A stretch of DNA of 64,000 bases. It comes from Cedecea lapagei (lineage in GTDB: Bacteria > Pseudomonadota > Gammaproteobacteria > Enterobacterales > Enterobacteriaceae). The DNA lies in the NCBI RefSeq assembly GCF_900635955.1, contig NZ_LR134201.1, positions 3,844,001-3,908,000 on the forward strand. The letters run 5' to 3'. Of the stretch, positions 34,521 through 44,617 are shown one piece after another. The translations under genes and the position numbers were made by a program. Position 1 is the first letter of the stretch, and every line of letters begins with the position of its first letter. Under the pieces are notes generated by a model. The model was given only the letters and a program-made list of their open reading frames with translations, made no database searches and was not told the origin of the DNA.

Positions 34521-34725
34521 TCGTATAACCTAAGGGTGATGAAAAAAATTGCCGCCACTATACGGAAAGCGCAATCTTTCGTCGACAGGGGGCGAGCCGC
34601 GTAACGAGAATTTTTTTTATTCTGCGACGTCCGGTACGCCTCAATGTTCAACTGCGGGATATGGAACAAGGGGTTAGCGTTAACCCCCGTTCATTATAAG
34701 GAAAAGTAAATATTTTTTAGCGGGA

Positions 34726-36588
34726 TCACTCTACTGGTCTGGCCGGAGGCTCGTCAGAAAGTTTACCGCTGTGGAGTCCCTCTTTGGTGCCCTGCCACCC
34801 ATCTTGCTGAATCACATGCAGATGCGCACGATCCTCATTGATCACCTCCGTCAGCATGGCGCTGTTGCGCTTAAAGACGTCGGCTCGTTCGGCGGTCTTA
34901 TCGTCGGTTGGCACCATCTCTTCCAGCATCTGCAGGTTAAAGCGGCGGAAGTGATCGGCCCTTTCACGCGCCTCATATTTCCCCACGCCCAGCCCTTCCA
35001 GCGCACGTCGGCCAATCTTCAGCGAACTTTCGAACGTTTCACGCTCCGGCATCTCCACTCCCGCCTGACGCAGGCGAATGTAGTGATTTATATCGCGCGC
35101 CCGGGCAAGGATCTGCAGATGGGGGAAGTTCTCCTTCGCCAGTTCCGTCAGCTGCATATTCGCTTCGGGATCGTCGATGGCGTTAATCAGCACTTCAGCG
35201 CCCGCTGCGCCGGCGGATTCAAGCAGGTCAACGCGGGTGGCATCGCCATAAAACACCTTGGTGCCAAATTTTCGCAGTGTTTCAATATGGTCTGGATCGT
35301 GATCCAGAATGACCACATTCACGCCGCTGCTCAGCAGCAAACGGCCAGCAATCTGCCCAAAGCGCCCGAAGCCCGCAATAATGACCCGAGGCTGCTCTTC
35401 ATCAATCTCGTCGGCCTCTCCGGCCTGCTCGCTTCCCGTTTTCTCCAGCCGGTTCAGCAGCACCAGCAGCAGAGGCGTCGCCGCCATTGAGAGCGCAACG
35501 GCGAGGGTCAGCGATTTCGACCAGCCATCGTCCAGCACATGCGCCATATGCGACGCGCCGAAGATAACAAAGGCGAACTCACTGCCCTGGCCCAGCAGTA
35601 CAGCAAACCAACGCCGCTGCCTGCGCGGCACCTTCAGCGGCTTAGCAACCAGCCAGAGCATCAAGGTTTTAATCACCAGGAAGCCGACCAGCAGGATAAG
35701 AATACGCAGCGGGTTTTCGAGCAGGGTGCCAAAGTCGATAGACATCCCGACGCCGATAAAGAACAGGCCAAGCAGCAGGCCTTTAAACGGCTCGATATCG
35801 CTTTCCAGCGCATGGCGATATTCGGAGCTGGCTAACAGTACACCGGCAAGAAACGCCCCCATCGCCATCGACAGCCCGGCCTCTTCAAGCAGCAGGCCAA
35901 AACCAAAGACCAGGAAGAGCGCAACGGCGCTGAACACTTCGCGCAGGCCGGAGCGCGCAACAAACCGCAGCACGGGGCGAGTGACATAGCGCCCAAGCAG
36001 GACGACCAGCGCAAGCGCTGCAACCACCTTAAGGGCAGAAAGTAAAAAGGTCGCGAAGGTCATCGTGCCGCCGCTGTTGGCCAGCAGCGGGATCATCGCC
36101 ACCAGAGGGATCGCCGCAATATCCTGGAACAGCAGTACGGCAAAGGCACGCCGCCCCATTGGCGTGACGGTCAGGTTGCGTTCGTTCATCGCCTGCATGG
36201 CAATCGCGGTTGAGGACAGCGCAAGCGTCAGGCCGATAAGCAAGGCGATTTTCCAGTTGAGCCCCATGGCGATACAGAATGCGCCAAGCGCCAGCCCACA
36301 GGCGGCCATCTGCAGAAAGCCGCCGCCAAACACCGAGGCACGCAGCGTCCATAGCCGCTGGGGATCAAGCTCCAGCCCGATGACAAAGAGCATCAGCACC
36401 ACGCCGATTTCTGCAAAATGCAGAATGGTTTCGGCATCGGTTACCAGGCCCAATCCCCAGGGCCCGATAATACAGCCGGCTATCAGGTAGCCGAGGACCG
36501 ATCCCAGCCCGAGACGCATGGCAATGGGAACGATAAGCGCGGCTGAACCAAGGTAAATCAGCGCCTGAATTAAGCTATGGCTATCCAC
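34726..36588 (-). CDS. kefC: Glutathione-gated K+/H+ antiporter KefC
   Basis: 620 residues from a GTG start (GTG GAT AGC CAT); this is the E. coli start, and GGAGG lies seven bases before it inside kefF. The N-terminal half is a CPA2-family exchanger (about 12 helices, to residue 380); the C-terminal half has an RCK/NAD-binding domain with [13 protein letters not shown]. Electrophile-glutathione adducts open it, acidifying the cytoplasm for protection. It overlaps kefF by 8 bases. Confidence 0.96.
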   Translation of the reverse strand: MDSHSLIQALIYLGSAALIVPIAMRLGLGSVLGYLIAGCIIGPWGLGLVTDAETILHFAEIGVVLMLFVIGLELDPQRLWTLRASVFGGGFLQMAACGLALGAFCIAMGLNWKIALLIGLTLALSSTAIAMQAMNERNLTVTPMGRRAFAVLLFQDIAAIPLVAMIPLLANSGGTMTFATFLLSALKVVAALALVVLLGRYVTRPVLRFVARSGLREVFSAVALFLVFGFGLLLEEAGLSMAMGAFLAGVLLASSEYRHALESDIEPFKGLLLGLFFIGVGMSIDFGTLLENPLRILILLVGFLVIKTLMLWLVAKPLKVPRRQRRWFAVLLGQGSEFAFVIFGASHMAHVLDDGWSKSLTLAVALSMAATPLLLVLLNRLEKTGSEQAGEADEIDEEQPRVIIAGFGRFGQIAGRLLLSSGVNVVILDHDPDHIETLRKFGTKVFYGDATRVDLLESAGAAGAEVLINAIDDPEANMQLTELAKENFPHLQILARARDINHYIRLRQAGVEMPERETFESSLKIGRRALEGLGVGKYEARERADHFRRFNLQMLEEMVPTDDKTAERADVFKRNSAMLTEVINEDRAHLHVIQQDGWQGTKEGLHSGKLSDEPPARPVE

Positions 36589-37111
36589 GGCGAGCCTCCT
36601 GCCAGTCAATTAAGCGTTGCTTATAATCATCCGCCTGGCGGGCAAGCGTGAATTCGTCACAAACAAAGGTGAAATGGATGGCGAAACTCGGCAGCCAGTT
36701 CATGCCGCAGTAAAGCGCCGTTGCCTGCAAAGGTTGAGCAAGCACTTCAAAGCCTGGGTGATCCCCCAGTTCGAAATGTTTTTCGCTGCCGCCGGTGGTC
36801 ACCGCCCAGATAATGTCTTTGCCGTGCAGGGCATTGCCGCCCTTACCGTATGCCCAGCCGTGCGAGAGAACTTTGTCTATCCATAATTTCATTAGCGGCG
36901 GCGTGCTGTACCACTGCATAGGATGCTGCCAGATAACGAGATCGGCACGGCTCAGCGCCTGCTGCTCAGCGGCAATATCAATATTGAAATCGGGATAAAG
37001 TTCATAGAGGGAGCGAACCTCTACCCCCGGTAACGTCTTCGCCCGCTCAATCATTTGCCGGTTGGCGTGCGAGTGCTGGGGATAGGGGTGCGCATAAATT
37101 ATAAGAATCAT
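36581..37111 (-). CDS. kefF: KefC ancillary flavoprotein KefF
   Basis: 176 residues from the ATG giving [14 protein letters not shown], as in E. coli. A flavodoxin-fold quinone reductase ([19 protein letters not shown] is the family motif) that binds KefC and is needed for its full activity. The ATG has only a weak ribosome site. Upstream is a 104-base spacer with no feature that I can name, then a lipoprotein gene. Confidence 0.95.
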   Translation of the reverse strand: MILIIYAHPYPQHSHANRQMIERAKTLPGVEVRSLYELYPDFNIDIAAEQQALSRADLVIWQHPMQWYSTPPLMKLWIDKVLSHGWAYGKGGNALHGKDIIWAVTTGGSEKHFELGDHPGFEVLAQPLQATALYCGMNWLPSFAIHFTFVCDEFTLARQADDYKQRLIDWQEARRG

Positions 37112-37215
37112 TGTTAAGCCTGTCTTCACTACTGCCTTTAATGACAGTGAGTTTAGTCAGTTAATCGACAGGCTAACAGTCAATATTGCTGAGTAAGTTG
37201 TTGGATATTTCTTAA

Positions 37216-37449
37216 CTAGTTATCCAGCTCGCTCATTTCTTTCACCTGGTCGCGATTGATCTGCTCGGTTTTCCCCGTTTCGGCATTTTTGTAAGAGACC
37301 AGTCCGGTATCTTTATCAACCTGAGGTTTGCCATCGGTCACAATCGTTTTGCCATCGCTCGTTTTAACGGCCTGATTTGATGAGCAACCTGCAACGGTCA
37401 ACAGCGTAGCGGCAGCGAAAAGGGAAGCGAGTAAAGTCTGTTTGTGCAT
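37216..37449 (-). CDS. Small YgdI/YgdR-type lipoprotein (DUF903)
   Basis: 77 residues. The signal peptide ends in the lipobox VAGC, with C22 as the lipidated residue and SS after it, which favours the outer membrane. The rest (DGKTIVTDGKPQVDKDTGLV and EQINRDQVKEMSEL) matches the YgdI/YgdR family, a small SH3-like beta barrel of unknown function. GGGAG precedes the ATG. It stands between carB and kefF, where E. coli has the carnitine (cai/fix) region, and is a single-gene unit. Confidence 0.85.
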   Translation of the reverse strand: MHKQTLLASLFAAATLLTVAGCSSNQAVKTSDGKTIVTDGKPQVDKDTGLVSYKNAETGKTEQINRDQVKEMSELDN

Positions 37450-37523
37450 GGTTTTCTCCCAGCGAGTTAGTCATTTTAAGTTGTGTGCTGATTAACTGTA
37501 GACTATCTCGCTGGGCTAAAAGC

Positions 37524-37550
37524 AAAAACGGCCTCTTTTCAGAGGCCGTT
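37524..37550 (-). terminator. carAB operon terminator
   Basis: AACGGCCTCT / AGAGGCCGTT (37550-37541 and 37536-37527 on the minus strand) with a 4-base loop and a U-rich tail (37528-37524). It lies about 40 bases past the carB stop. Confidence 0.85.
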
Positions 37551-37588
37551 GAGGTTTTTTTCGGAACATTCTATCAAGCTGAAGGGAG

Positions 37589-40500
37589 TTAGCCCTTAAT
37601 CTGGGCGTGCATCTCCTGCACCGAGGTCACCTTCTCGGTAGCGTCTGCGTTCAGCGCCATCGCCGTAGCGAAGCCGCCGTTCAGCGTGGTGTCGTAATGC
37701 ACTTTGTACTGCAGCGCGCTGCGGCGAATCAGCTTGGAATCTTCAATCGCCTGGCGGCCCGCGGTGGTATTGATGATGTAGGTGTACTCGCCATTCTTGA
37801 TACGGTCCTGAATGTGCGGACGGCCTTCATGCACCTTGTTCACCAGACGTGGATTAATACCCGCTTCGCCCAGAACAATCGCCGTGCCGTGGGTAGCATC
37901 CAGCTCAAAGCCCTGTTTAAGCAGCTTGGCGGCCAGGTCTACTACGCGCTCTTTATCGCCCTCGCGCACGGAAAGAAGCGCGCGGCCCGGCTTACGCATC
38001 GTGGACTGGCTGCCCAGCATCGCTTTAGAGAAAGCTTCTGCGAAGGTGCGGCCGACGCCCATCACTTCCCCGGTAGAGCGCATCTCTGGCCCTAACAGCG
38101 GGTCTACGCCCGGGAACTTGTTGAACGGCAGAACCACTTCTTTCACCGAGTAGTACGGCGGGATGATCTCTTTGGTGACGCCCTGCTCAACCAGCGTTTT
38201 GCCTGCCATCACGCGAGCGGCAACTTTCGCCAGCGGCACGCCCGTTGCTTTGGAAACAAACGGCACGGTACGCGCAGCACGTGGGTTCACCTCAATCAGG
38301 TAAACTTCGTTGTCCTTCACCGCAAACTGGACGTTCATCAGACCACGAACCTGCAGCTCGAAGGCCAGCTTCTGCACCTGCTGGCGCATCACGTCCTGGA
38401 TCTCCTGGCTCAAAGTGTAAGCCGGAAGAGAACACGCGGAGTCACCGGAGTGCACGCCCGCCTGCTCGATATGCTCCATGATGCCGCCAATCAGCACGGT
38501 TTCACCGTCGCAAATGGCGTCCACATCCACTTCAACCGCGTCATCAAGGAAGCGGTCGAGCAGCACTGGCGCATCGTTAGAGACGCTAACCGCAGTCTGG
38601 AAGTAGCGACGCAGGTCGGCTTCGTCGTAGACGATCTCCATCGCGCGGCCGCCCAGGACATAGGAAGGGCGAACCACCAGCGGATAACCAATCTGCACGG
38701 CTTTCTCCACCGCCTGCTCAATGGCCGTCACGGTGGCGTTAGCAGGCTGCTTCAGCTTCAGGCGCTCAACGGCATGCTGGAAGCGCTCGCGGTCTTCCGC
38801 GCGGTCGATAGCATCCGGGCTGGTACCGATAACCGGCACGCCAGCAGCTTCCAGCGCACGAGCCAGCTTCAGCGGGGTTTGCCCGCCGTACTGCACGATA
38901 ACGCCCTTCGGCTTCTCAACGCGGACGATTTCCAGCACATCTTCCAGGGTGACCGGTTCGAAGTAGAGGCGGTCGGAGGTGTCGTAGTCGGTAGAGACGG
39001 TTTCCGGGTTGCAGTTAACCATGATAGTTTCGTAACCATCTTCACGCAGCGCCAGCGAGGCGTGTACGCAGCAATAGTCGAACTCAATGCCCTGGCCGAT
39101 ACGGTTTGGACCACCGCCCAGCACCATGATTTTATCGCGGTCGTTGTTCGGGTTAGCTTCGCACTCATCTTCATAGGTGGAGTACATATATGCGGTGTCG
39201 GTCGCAAACTCTGCCGCACAGGTATCCACGCGTTTGTAGACAGGGTGCAGGTCATACTGCTCACGCAGTTTGCGAACTTCGGATTCACGAACCCCGGCCA
39301 GTTTTGCCAGACGCGCATCCGCAAAACCTTTACGCTTCAGCATTCGCAGGAAGTCATGATTCAGCCCGGTGATCCCCACTTCGGCAACCTGCTCTTCCAG
39401 ACGCACCAGCTCTTCAATCTGCACCAGGAACCAACGGTCGATGTTGGTCAGGTTGAATACGCCGTCAACCGACAGGCCAGCACGGAATGCATCAGCCACG
39501 TACCAGATACGCTCGGCGCCCGCGTCTTTCAGCTCACGGCGAATTTTGGTCAGCGCTTCCGGGTCATCCAGGCTGACTTTCGGGTCAAAGCCCGTAGCAC
39601 CCACTTCCAGGCCGCGCAGCGCTTTCTGCAGGGATTCCTGCTGAGTACGGCCAATCGCCATCACTTCGCCCACGGATTTCATCTGGGTAGTCAGGCGGTC
39701 GTTTGCGCCGGCAAACTTCTCGAAGTTGAAGCGAGGGATCTTGGTGACGACATAGTCGATAGACGGCTCGAAGGAAGCCGGTGTACGGCCGCCGGTGATA
39801 TCGTTCATCAGCTCGTCAAGGGTGTAGCCTACGGCCAGCTTCGCAGCCACTTTAGCAATCGGGAAGCCGGTCGCTTTAGAAGCCAGAGCGGAAGAGCGAG
39901 ACACGCGTGGGTTCATCTCGATGATGATCAGACGGCCCGTTTTCGGGTTCACGGAGAACTGGACGTTTGAGCCGCCGGTTTCCACGCCGATTTCACGCAG
40001 TACCGCCATCGAGGCGTTACGCATGATTTGGTACTCTTTATCGGTCAGCGTTTGCGCTGGCGCAACGGTGATGGAGTCGCCGGTGTGGATCCCCATCGGG
40101 TCGAAGTTTTCGATAGAGCAGACGATGATGCAGTTGTCGTTTTTATCACGCACCACTTCCATCTCGTACTCTTTCCAGCCGATCAGCGATTCATCAATCA
40201 GCAGCTCTTTGGTTGGGGAGAGATCCAGGCCGCGCTCGCAAATCTCTTCAAACTCTTCACGGTTGTAGGCGATACCGCCGCCGGTGCCACCCATGGTAAA
40301 GGATGGACGGATGATGCACGGATAACCCACGTCGGCCGCGACGGCCAGCGCTTCTTCCATATTGTGTGCAATGCCGGAGCGCGCGGTATCGAGACCGATT
40401 TTTTTCATCGCGATGTCGAAACGACGACGGTCTTCGGCTTTGTCGATGGCGTCTGCGGTTGCGCCGATCATGGTCACGCCAAACTCTTCCAGCACGCCCT

Positions 40501-40813
40501 GACGCTCCAGCTCCAGCGCACAGTTCAGCGCGGTCTGGCCGCCCATGGTCGGCAGGACCGCATCAGGTCGCTCTTTTTCGATGATTTTGCGCACGACTTC
40601 CCAGTGAATCGGCTCGATGTAGGTCGCATCAGCCATCTCCGGGTCGGTCATGATGGTGGCCGGGTTGGAGTTCACCAGGATAACGCGGTAACCCTCTTCG
40701 CGCAGCGCTTTACAAGCCTGAGCGCCAGAGTAGTCGAACTCACAGGCCTGGCCGATAACAATCGGGCCTGCGCCGAGGATCAGGATGCTTTTTATATCTG
40801 TACGTTTTGGCAT
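37589..40813 (-). CDS. carB: Carbamoyl phosphate synthase large subunit
   Basis: 1074 residues (E. coli 1073). It makes carbamoyl phosphate from bicarbonate, ammonia (tunnelled from CarA) and two ATP, for pyrimidines and arginine. Two homologous ATP-grasp halves are visible ([21 protein letters not shown] near residue 9 and [19 protein letters not shown] near 560). The C-terminal MGS-like domain (about 935-1074) takes UMP, IMP and ornithine signals. 16 bases after carA. Confidence 0.98.
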   Translation of the reverse strand: MPKRTDIKSILILGAGPIVIGQACEFDYSGAQACKALREEGYRVILVNSNPATIMTDPEMADATYIEPIHWEVVRKIIEKERPDAVLPTMGGQTALNCALELERQGVLEEFGVTMIGATADAIDKAEDRRRFDIAMKKIGLDTARSGIAHNMEEALAVAADVGYPCIIRPSFTMGGTGGGIAYNREEFEEICERGLDLSPTKELLIDESLIGWKEYEMEVVRDKNDNCIIVCSIENFDPMGIHTGDSITVAPAQTLTDKEYQIMRNASMAVLREIGVETGGSNVQFSVNPKTGRLIIIEMNPRVSRSSALASKATGFPIAKVAAKLAVGYTLDELMNDITGGRTPASFEPSIDYVVTKIPRFNFEKFAGANDRLTTQMKSVGEVMAIGRTQQESLQKALRGLEVGATGFDPKVSLDDPEALTKIRRELKDAGAERIWYVADAFRAGLSVDGVFNLTNIDRWFLVQIEELVRLEEQVAEVGITGLNHDFLRMLKRKGFADARLAKLAGVRESEVRKLREQYDLHPVYKRVDTCAAEFATDTAYMYSTYEDECEANPNNDRDKIMVLGGGPNRIGQGIEFDYCCVHASLALREDGYETIMVNCNPETVSTDYDTSDRLYFEPVTLEDVLEIVRVEKPKGVIVQYGGQTPLKLARALEAAGVPVIGTSPDAIDRAEDRERFQHAVERLKLKQPANATVTAIEQAVEKAVQIGYPLVVRPSYVLGGRAMEIVYDEADLRRYFQTAVSVSNDAPVLLDRFLDDAVEVDVDAICDGETVLIGGIMEHIEQAGVHSGDSACSLPAYTLSQEIQDVMRQQVQKLAFELQVRGLMNVQFAVKDNEVYLIEVNPRAARTVPFVSKATGVPLAKVAARVMAGKTLVEQGVTKEIIPPYYSVKEVVLPFNKFPGVDPLLGPEMRSTGEVMGVGRTFAEAFSKAMLGSQSTMRKPGRALLSVREGDKERVVDLAAKLLKQGFELDATHGTAIVLGEAGINPRLVNKVHEGRPHIQDRIKNGEYTYIINTTAGRQAIEDSKLIRRSALQYKVHYDTTLNGGFATAMALNADATEKVTSVQEMHAQIKG

Positions 40814-40829
40814 TTTATTTTGCTCCTGA

Positions 40830-41978
40830 TTATTTAGCGCTTGAACGGTATTGCTTAATCAAATCGATAAAGTGGTCAAACAGCGGCGCAGCGTCGTGCG
40901 GCCCCGGGCTAGCCTCAGGGTGCCCCTGGAAGCTGAACGCGGCTTTATCGGTGCGATGGATGCCCTGCAGCGTGCCATCGAACAGGGATTTGTGGGTCAC
41001 GCGCAGGTTGGCAGGCAGCGTCGCCTCATCAACCGCAAAACCGTGGTTCTGGGCGGTGATCATCACGCAGTCTTTATCCAGATCCTTCACCGGGTGGTTA
41101 CCGCCGTGATGGCCAAACTTCATCTTCACGGTATTAGCGCCGCTTGCCAGCGCCAGCAGCTGGTGACCGAGGCAGATGCCGAACACCGGAATATCTGTTT
41201 CGAGGAAGGATTTAATGGCGCTGATAGCGTAGTCGCACGGAGCCGGGTCGCCAGGGCCGTTAGAAAGGAAGATGCCATCCGGGTTCATCTTCAACACCTC
41301 TTCCGCCGGCGTTTGCGCCGGGACAACCGTCAGGCGACAGCCTCTGTCCACCAGCATGCGCAGAATATTGCGTTTTGCGCCGTAGTCGTAAGCCACTACG
41401 TGGAAAGGTAACGCTTCTGCTTTTGCCGCTTCCGGCAGATTACCTTCGAGCGTCCAGCTCCCCTGCTGCCAGGCGTACGCTTCTTTGGTCGTCACTTCTT
41501 TTGCGAGATCCATGCCGTTCAGGCCAGGGAACGCTTTCGCTTTTTCCAGCGCCAGAGCCGCATCTACGTTATCGCCCGCGATAATACAGCCGTTCTGAGC
41601 GCCTTTTTCACGCAGCAGACGGGTCAGTTTACGGGTATCAATATCGGCAATGGCCACGATGTTATGGCGCTTAAGATAAGAAGAAAGATCTTCCTGGCTT
41701 CTGAAGTTGCTGGCAATCAGCGGCAGGTCACGAATGACGAGGCCTTGCGCATGGACCTGGGAGGATTCTTCGTCGGCTTCGTTGGTGCCGACATTGCCGA
41801 TATGGGGATAAGTAAGGGTGACGATCTGGCGGGAGTAGGAAGGATCAGTGAGGATTTCTTGATAACCGGTCAATGAGGTATTGAAAACGACTTCACCCAC
41901 TGCCGTACCCGATGCCCCAATGGCCCGACCGTGGAATTGGGTTCCGTCTTCCAGAACCAACAGCGCTGACTTAATCAA
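40830..41978 (-). CDS. carA: Carbamoyl phosphate synthase small (glutaminase) subunit
   Basis: 382 residues from a TTG start with GGAGGA ahead (TTG ATT AAG TCA GCG). E. coli carA also starts with UUG; a longer in-frame extension upstream reaches into the ARG boxes and is rejected. Class I amidotransferase: nucleophile cysteine in [13 protein letters not shown] (C269) and His/Glu in [10 protein letters not shown] (353, 355). It hydrolyses glutamine and passes ammonia to CarB. Confidence 0.97.
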   Translation of the reverse strand: MIKSALLVLEDGTQFHGRAIGASGTAVGEVVFNTSLTGYQEILTDPSYSRQIVTLTYPHIGNVGTNEADEESSQVHAQGLVIRDLPLIASNFRSQEDLSSYLKRHNIVAIADIDTRKLTRLLREKGAQNGCIIAGDNVDAALALEKAKAFPGLNGMDLAKEVTTKEAYAWQQGSWTLEGNLPEAAKAEALPFHVVAYDYGAKRNILRMLVDRGCRLTVVPAQTPAEEVLKMNPDGIFLSNGPGDPAPCDYAISAIKSFLETDIPVFGICLGHQLLALASGANTVKMKFGHHGGNHPVKDLDKDCVMITAQNHGFAVDEATLPANLRVTHKSLFDGTLQGIHRTDKAAFSFQGHPEASPGPHDAAPLFDHFIDLIKQYRSSAK

Positions 41979-41989
41979 AACGTCCTCCA

Positions 41990-42044
41990 GGGAATAAACA
42001 TTCAATTTATTCGCATATTAATTCAAAACCAACGGCTGAATCAA
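41990..42044 (-). promoter_or_regulatory. carAB promoter P2 with tandem ArgR (ARG) boxes
   Basis: Minus strand: -35 TTGATT (42044-42039), 18-bp spacer, -10 TAATAT (42020-42015). Two ARG-box-like palindromes, TTTTGAATTAATATGCGA (42028-42011) and AATTGAATGTTTATTCCC (42007-41990), are 3 bp apart and cover the -10 and start. This is the same layout as the arginine-repressed P2 of E. coli carAB. Confidence 0.85.
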
Positions 42045-42436
42045 ATGCAAAAAGTGCCTGCCCTACGGATTTTTGGCAAACGGCGGCATTCTAGAGACCA
42101 GGTCGGTAAAAGTCTACATTAAGGAGAAGTTTTTATGCCTTTTTTACCGTTCAGAGTAAAAATATAGGATTTGAAGGTCAAAACAACCAGCTAACCTGGG
42201 AAAAGTAATCGGTTGCCGGTGCTGAATACTGGGAAAAGGGGGTAACGGCAGATAAAAAGTAGACCAGATGGTCAAAATTAACATTACAACAACACAAAAA
42301 AGAGAGATAAGATTCTATTTCACGGCAAATCAAAACAAAATTAAACATAACCTATATAAAAACAAAAGGGTGATTTAAATCACCCTAAAATCAATCAATT
42401 AAAACAAAATAACCACATCTATAAGGATAGGTTTTA
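42045..42436. promoter_or_regulatory. Upstream carAB control region and dapB 3' flank
   Basis: About 390 A+T-rich bases with no gene. In E. coli this stretch holds the pyrimidine-controlled P1 promoter with PepA, PyrH, IHF, RutR and PurR inputs. The conserved CCGTTTGCC motif (minus strand, near 42076-42085) is present; I do not assert individual protein sites. The dapB terminator lies at its far end. Confidence 0.55.
42367..42386 (-). terminator. dapB terminator
   Basis: AGGGTGATTTAAATCACCCT is a perfect 20-base palindrome 50 bases past the dapB stop. On the minus strand it is followed by TTTGTTTTT, a U-rich tail. Confidence 0.75.
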
Positions 42437-43273
<837 letters not shown>

Positions 43274-43411
43274 TTAAATAATTCTTAAAAACGCTCTCAG
43301 GTTAACCAGCCCGCCGCCGGGCCGCCAGCCGAAAACACCCATAATTAGAATTTACTGTCATGGCTCGCCAGTTATCAATAACTGACAAAAAAACCACTCA
43401 ATAAGCAAGGA

Positions 43412-44425
43412 TTAATTCTGGCTGAAACCGCATGACTCTCGGACGATAAGCGCCGGCGGCAAAATAATTCTTTTAGGCGGTTCATCGTTCCCCTGAATTC
43501 GGCTATAGAGCAGCTCTCCCGCTTTCCGGCCAATCTCTTTAGCCGCCACGGAGACCGTAGTCAGCGCGGGCTGCACCATAGAGGCTTCCGTCACGTCGTC
43601 GAATCCAACCAGCGCAAAATCTTTTCCGACAATGCGCCCCATCTTGCGCAGCGTCTGCATCACGCCCAGGGCAACAATATCCTGGTAACAGACGGCCGCG
43701 GTTATCTGCGGGAAGCGCGTAAAAAGCGCTTCCGCAACCCTTGCCCCGTCACTCCGGGAAGCCTGAGAGGGCACTATCCATTCGCTTTCTGGCTGAATAT
43801 TATGCTCCAGCAGCTTGCTGGTATATCCCCCGACGCGCAGCGCCCGGGTGGTGGAGCCGTTGCACCCGCCGATAAAAGCGATATGGCGGTGGCCGAGGTC
43901 CAGCAGATGCTGAGTCGCCATCCGGGTCCCGAGGAAATTATCGGTCCCCACAAAGTCAAAATCGACATTCTCAAAGGGCCGAACCACCATAATCGCCGGA
44001 ACGTTTCTTCTCTTTAACGCCTCAAAGAACATTGGCGGCGTCTCTCGCGCGCCGCAGAGCACCATACCGCAGGCATTATTACGCATCAGAGAGTCGACAA
44101 ATTTCTGCTGACGTTCGTAAGACTCCTCACTGTTGGCCAGAAAAAGCAGCAGATCGTGGCGTTCCATCTCATGGCTTAGCCCTGCGGTCATCTCTCCATA
44201 AAAAGGGTTAGTGATATCATGAAGCAGCAGCCCCACCTGATTACTGGTCCTGTTACGTAAATTGGCCGCGGTCTGATTATAGACATACCCCATTTCATCA
44301 AGCGCAAGTAATACCCGCTTCCTTGTAGCCTCTGAAATACGCCCACGATGACTTAGCACCATCGATACGGTTGCGGTTGAGACACCCGCCCGCTCAGCGA
44401 CCTGAGCAAGAGTTACAGAAGTCAT
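43412..44425 (-). CDS. LacI-family repressor of the PTS/isomerase island
   Basis: 337 residues. N-terminal HTH TLAQVAERAGVSTATVSMVL (5-24), hinge around residue 50-60, then a sugar-binding domain with VGLLLHDITNPFYGEMTAGL. Overall it is nearest to the MalI branch of LacI regulators, but the ligand is unknown. AAGGAGGGGC precedes the ATG. A near-perfect copy of the island palindrome lies 30 bases upstream of its start (44455-44470), which suggests autoregulation. It is divergent from the PTS operon and is the obvious candidate to bind the sites at 44577 and 50349. Confidence 0.88.
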   Translation of the reverse strand: MTSVTLAQVAERAGVSTATVSMVLSHRGRISEATRKRVLLALDEMGYVYNQTAANLRNRTSNQVGLLLHDITNPFYGEMTAGLSHEMERHDLLLFLANSEESYERQQKFVDSLMRNNACGMVLCGARETPPMFFEALKRRNVPAIMVVRPFENVDFDFVGTDNFLGTRMATQHLLDLGHRHIAFIGGCNGSTTRALRVGGYTSKLLEHNIQPESEWIVPSQASRSDGARVAEALFTRFPQITAAVCYQDIVALGVMQTLRKMGRIVGKDFALVGFDDVTEASMVQPALTTVSVAAKEIGRKAGELLYSRIQGNDEPPKRIILPPALIVRESCGFSQN

Positions 44426-44454
44426 CGCCCCTCCTTGAAATCAGTTTCACCAAA

Positions 44455-44470
44455 GATTAATCGAATAACC
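44455..44470. promoter_or_regulatory. Island operator O1 (repressor gene promoter)
   Basis: GATTAATCGAATAACC. It differs at one position from the inverse of the 44577-44592 site GGTTAATCGATTAATC. Central CG and two-fold symmetry are typical of LacI-family operators. It lies in front of the repressor gene. Confidence 0.7.
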
Positions 44471-44489
44471 TTTAATTTGCATCTTTCCC

Positions 44490-44505
44490 TGTGAATGCCG
44501 TCACA
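44490..44505. promoter_or_regulatory. CRP-cAMP site in the repressor/PTS intergenic region
   Basis: TGTGA-ATGCCG-TCACA: both half-sites match the CRP consensus exactly. It is centred about 67 bases before the expected start of the plus-strand PTS operon, a usual activating distance, so the operon is probably glucose-repressed. Confidence 0.8.
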
Positions 44506-44544
44506 GAGAGGCGATAAAAAACCGCAACATTGCGAAAAGTGGCG

Positions 44545-44592
44545 GGTTAATCATGTTAACCACCCTGTTCAAAAAAGGTTAATCGATTAATC
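44545..44592 (+). promoter_or_regulatory. PTS operon promoter with operators O2a and O2
   Basis: GGTTAATCGATTAATC (44577-44592) contains the 12-base palindrome TTAATCGATTAA. A second symmetric element GGTTAATCATGTTAACC (44545-44561) has its centre about 31 bp away, three helical turns. The first overlaps a possible -10 (TTGCGA at 44530-44535 as -35, 17-bp spacer). This suits cooperative repression by the adjacent LacI protein. The operator match is seen in the sequence; the promoter hexamers are weak. Confidence 0.7.
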
Positions 44593-44617
44593 TATGGCTA
44601 AATGAAAACGGGGAGTA

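Noticed and set aside
34670..34687. Palindrome GGGGTTAGCGTTAACCCC downstream of kefC considered as a terminator
   Set aside because: The stem is good, but there is no U tract on either strand, and it lies about 40 bases past kefC. Left as an unexplained palindrome.
38450..39970. 506-codon plus-strand frame antisense to carB
   Set aside because: A shadow frame of carB created by its G+C-rich third positions; the apparent protein has no known motif.
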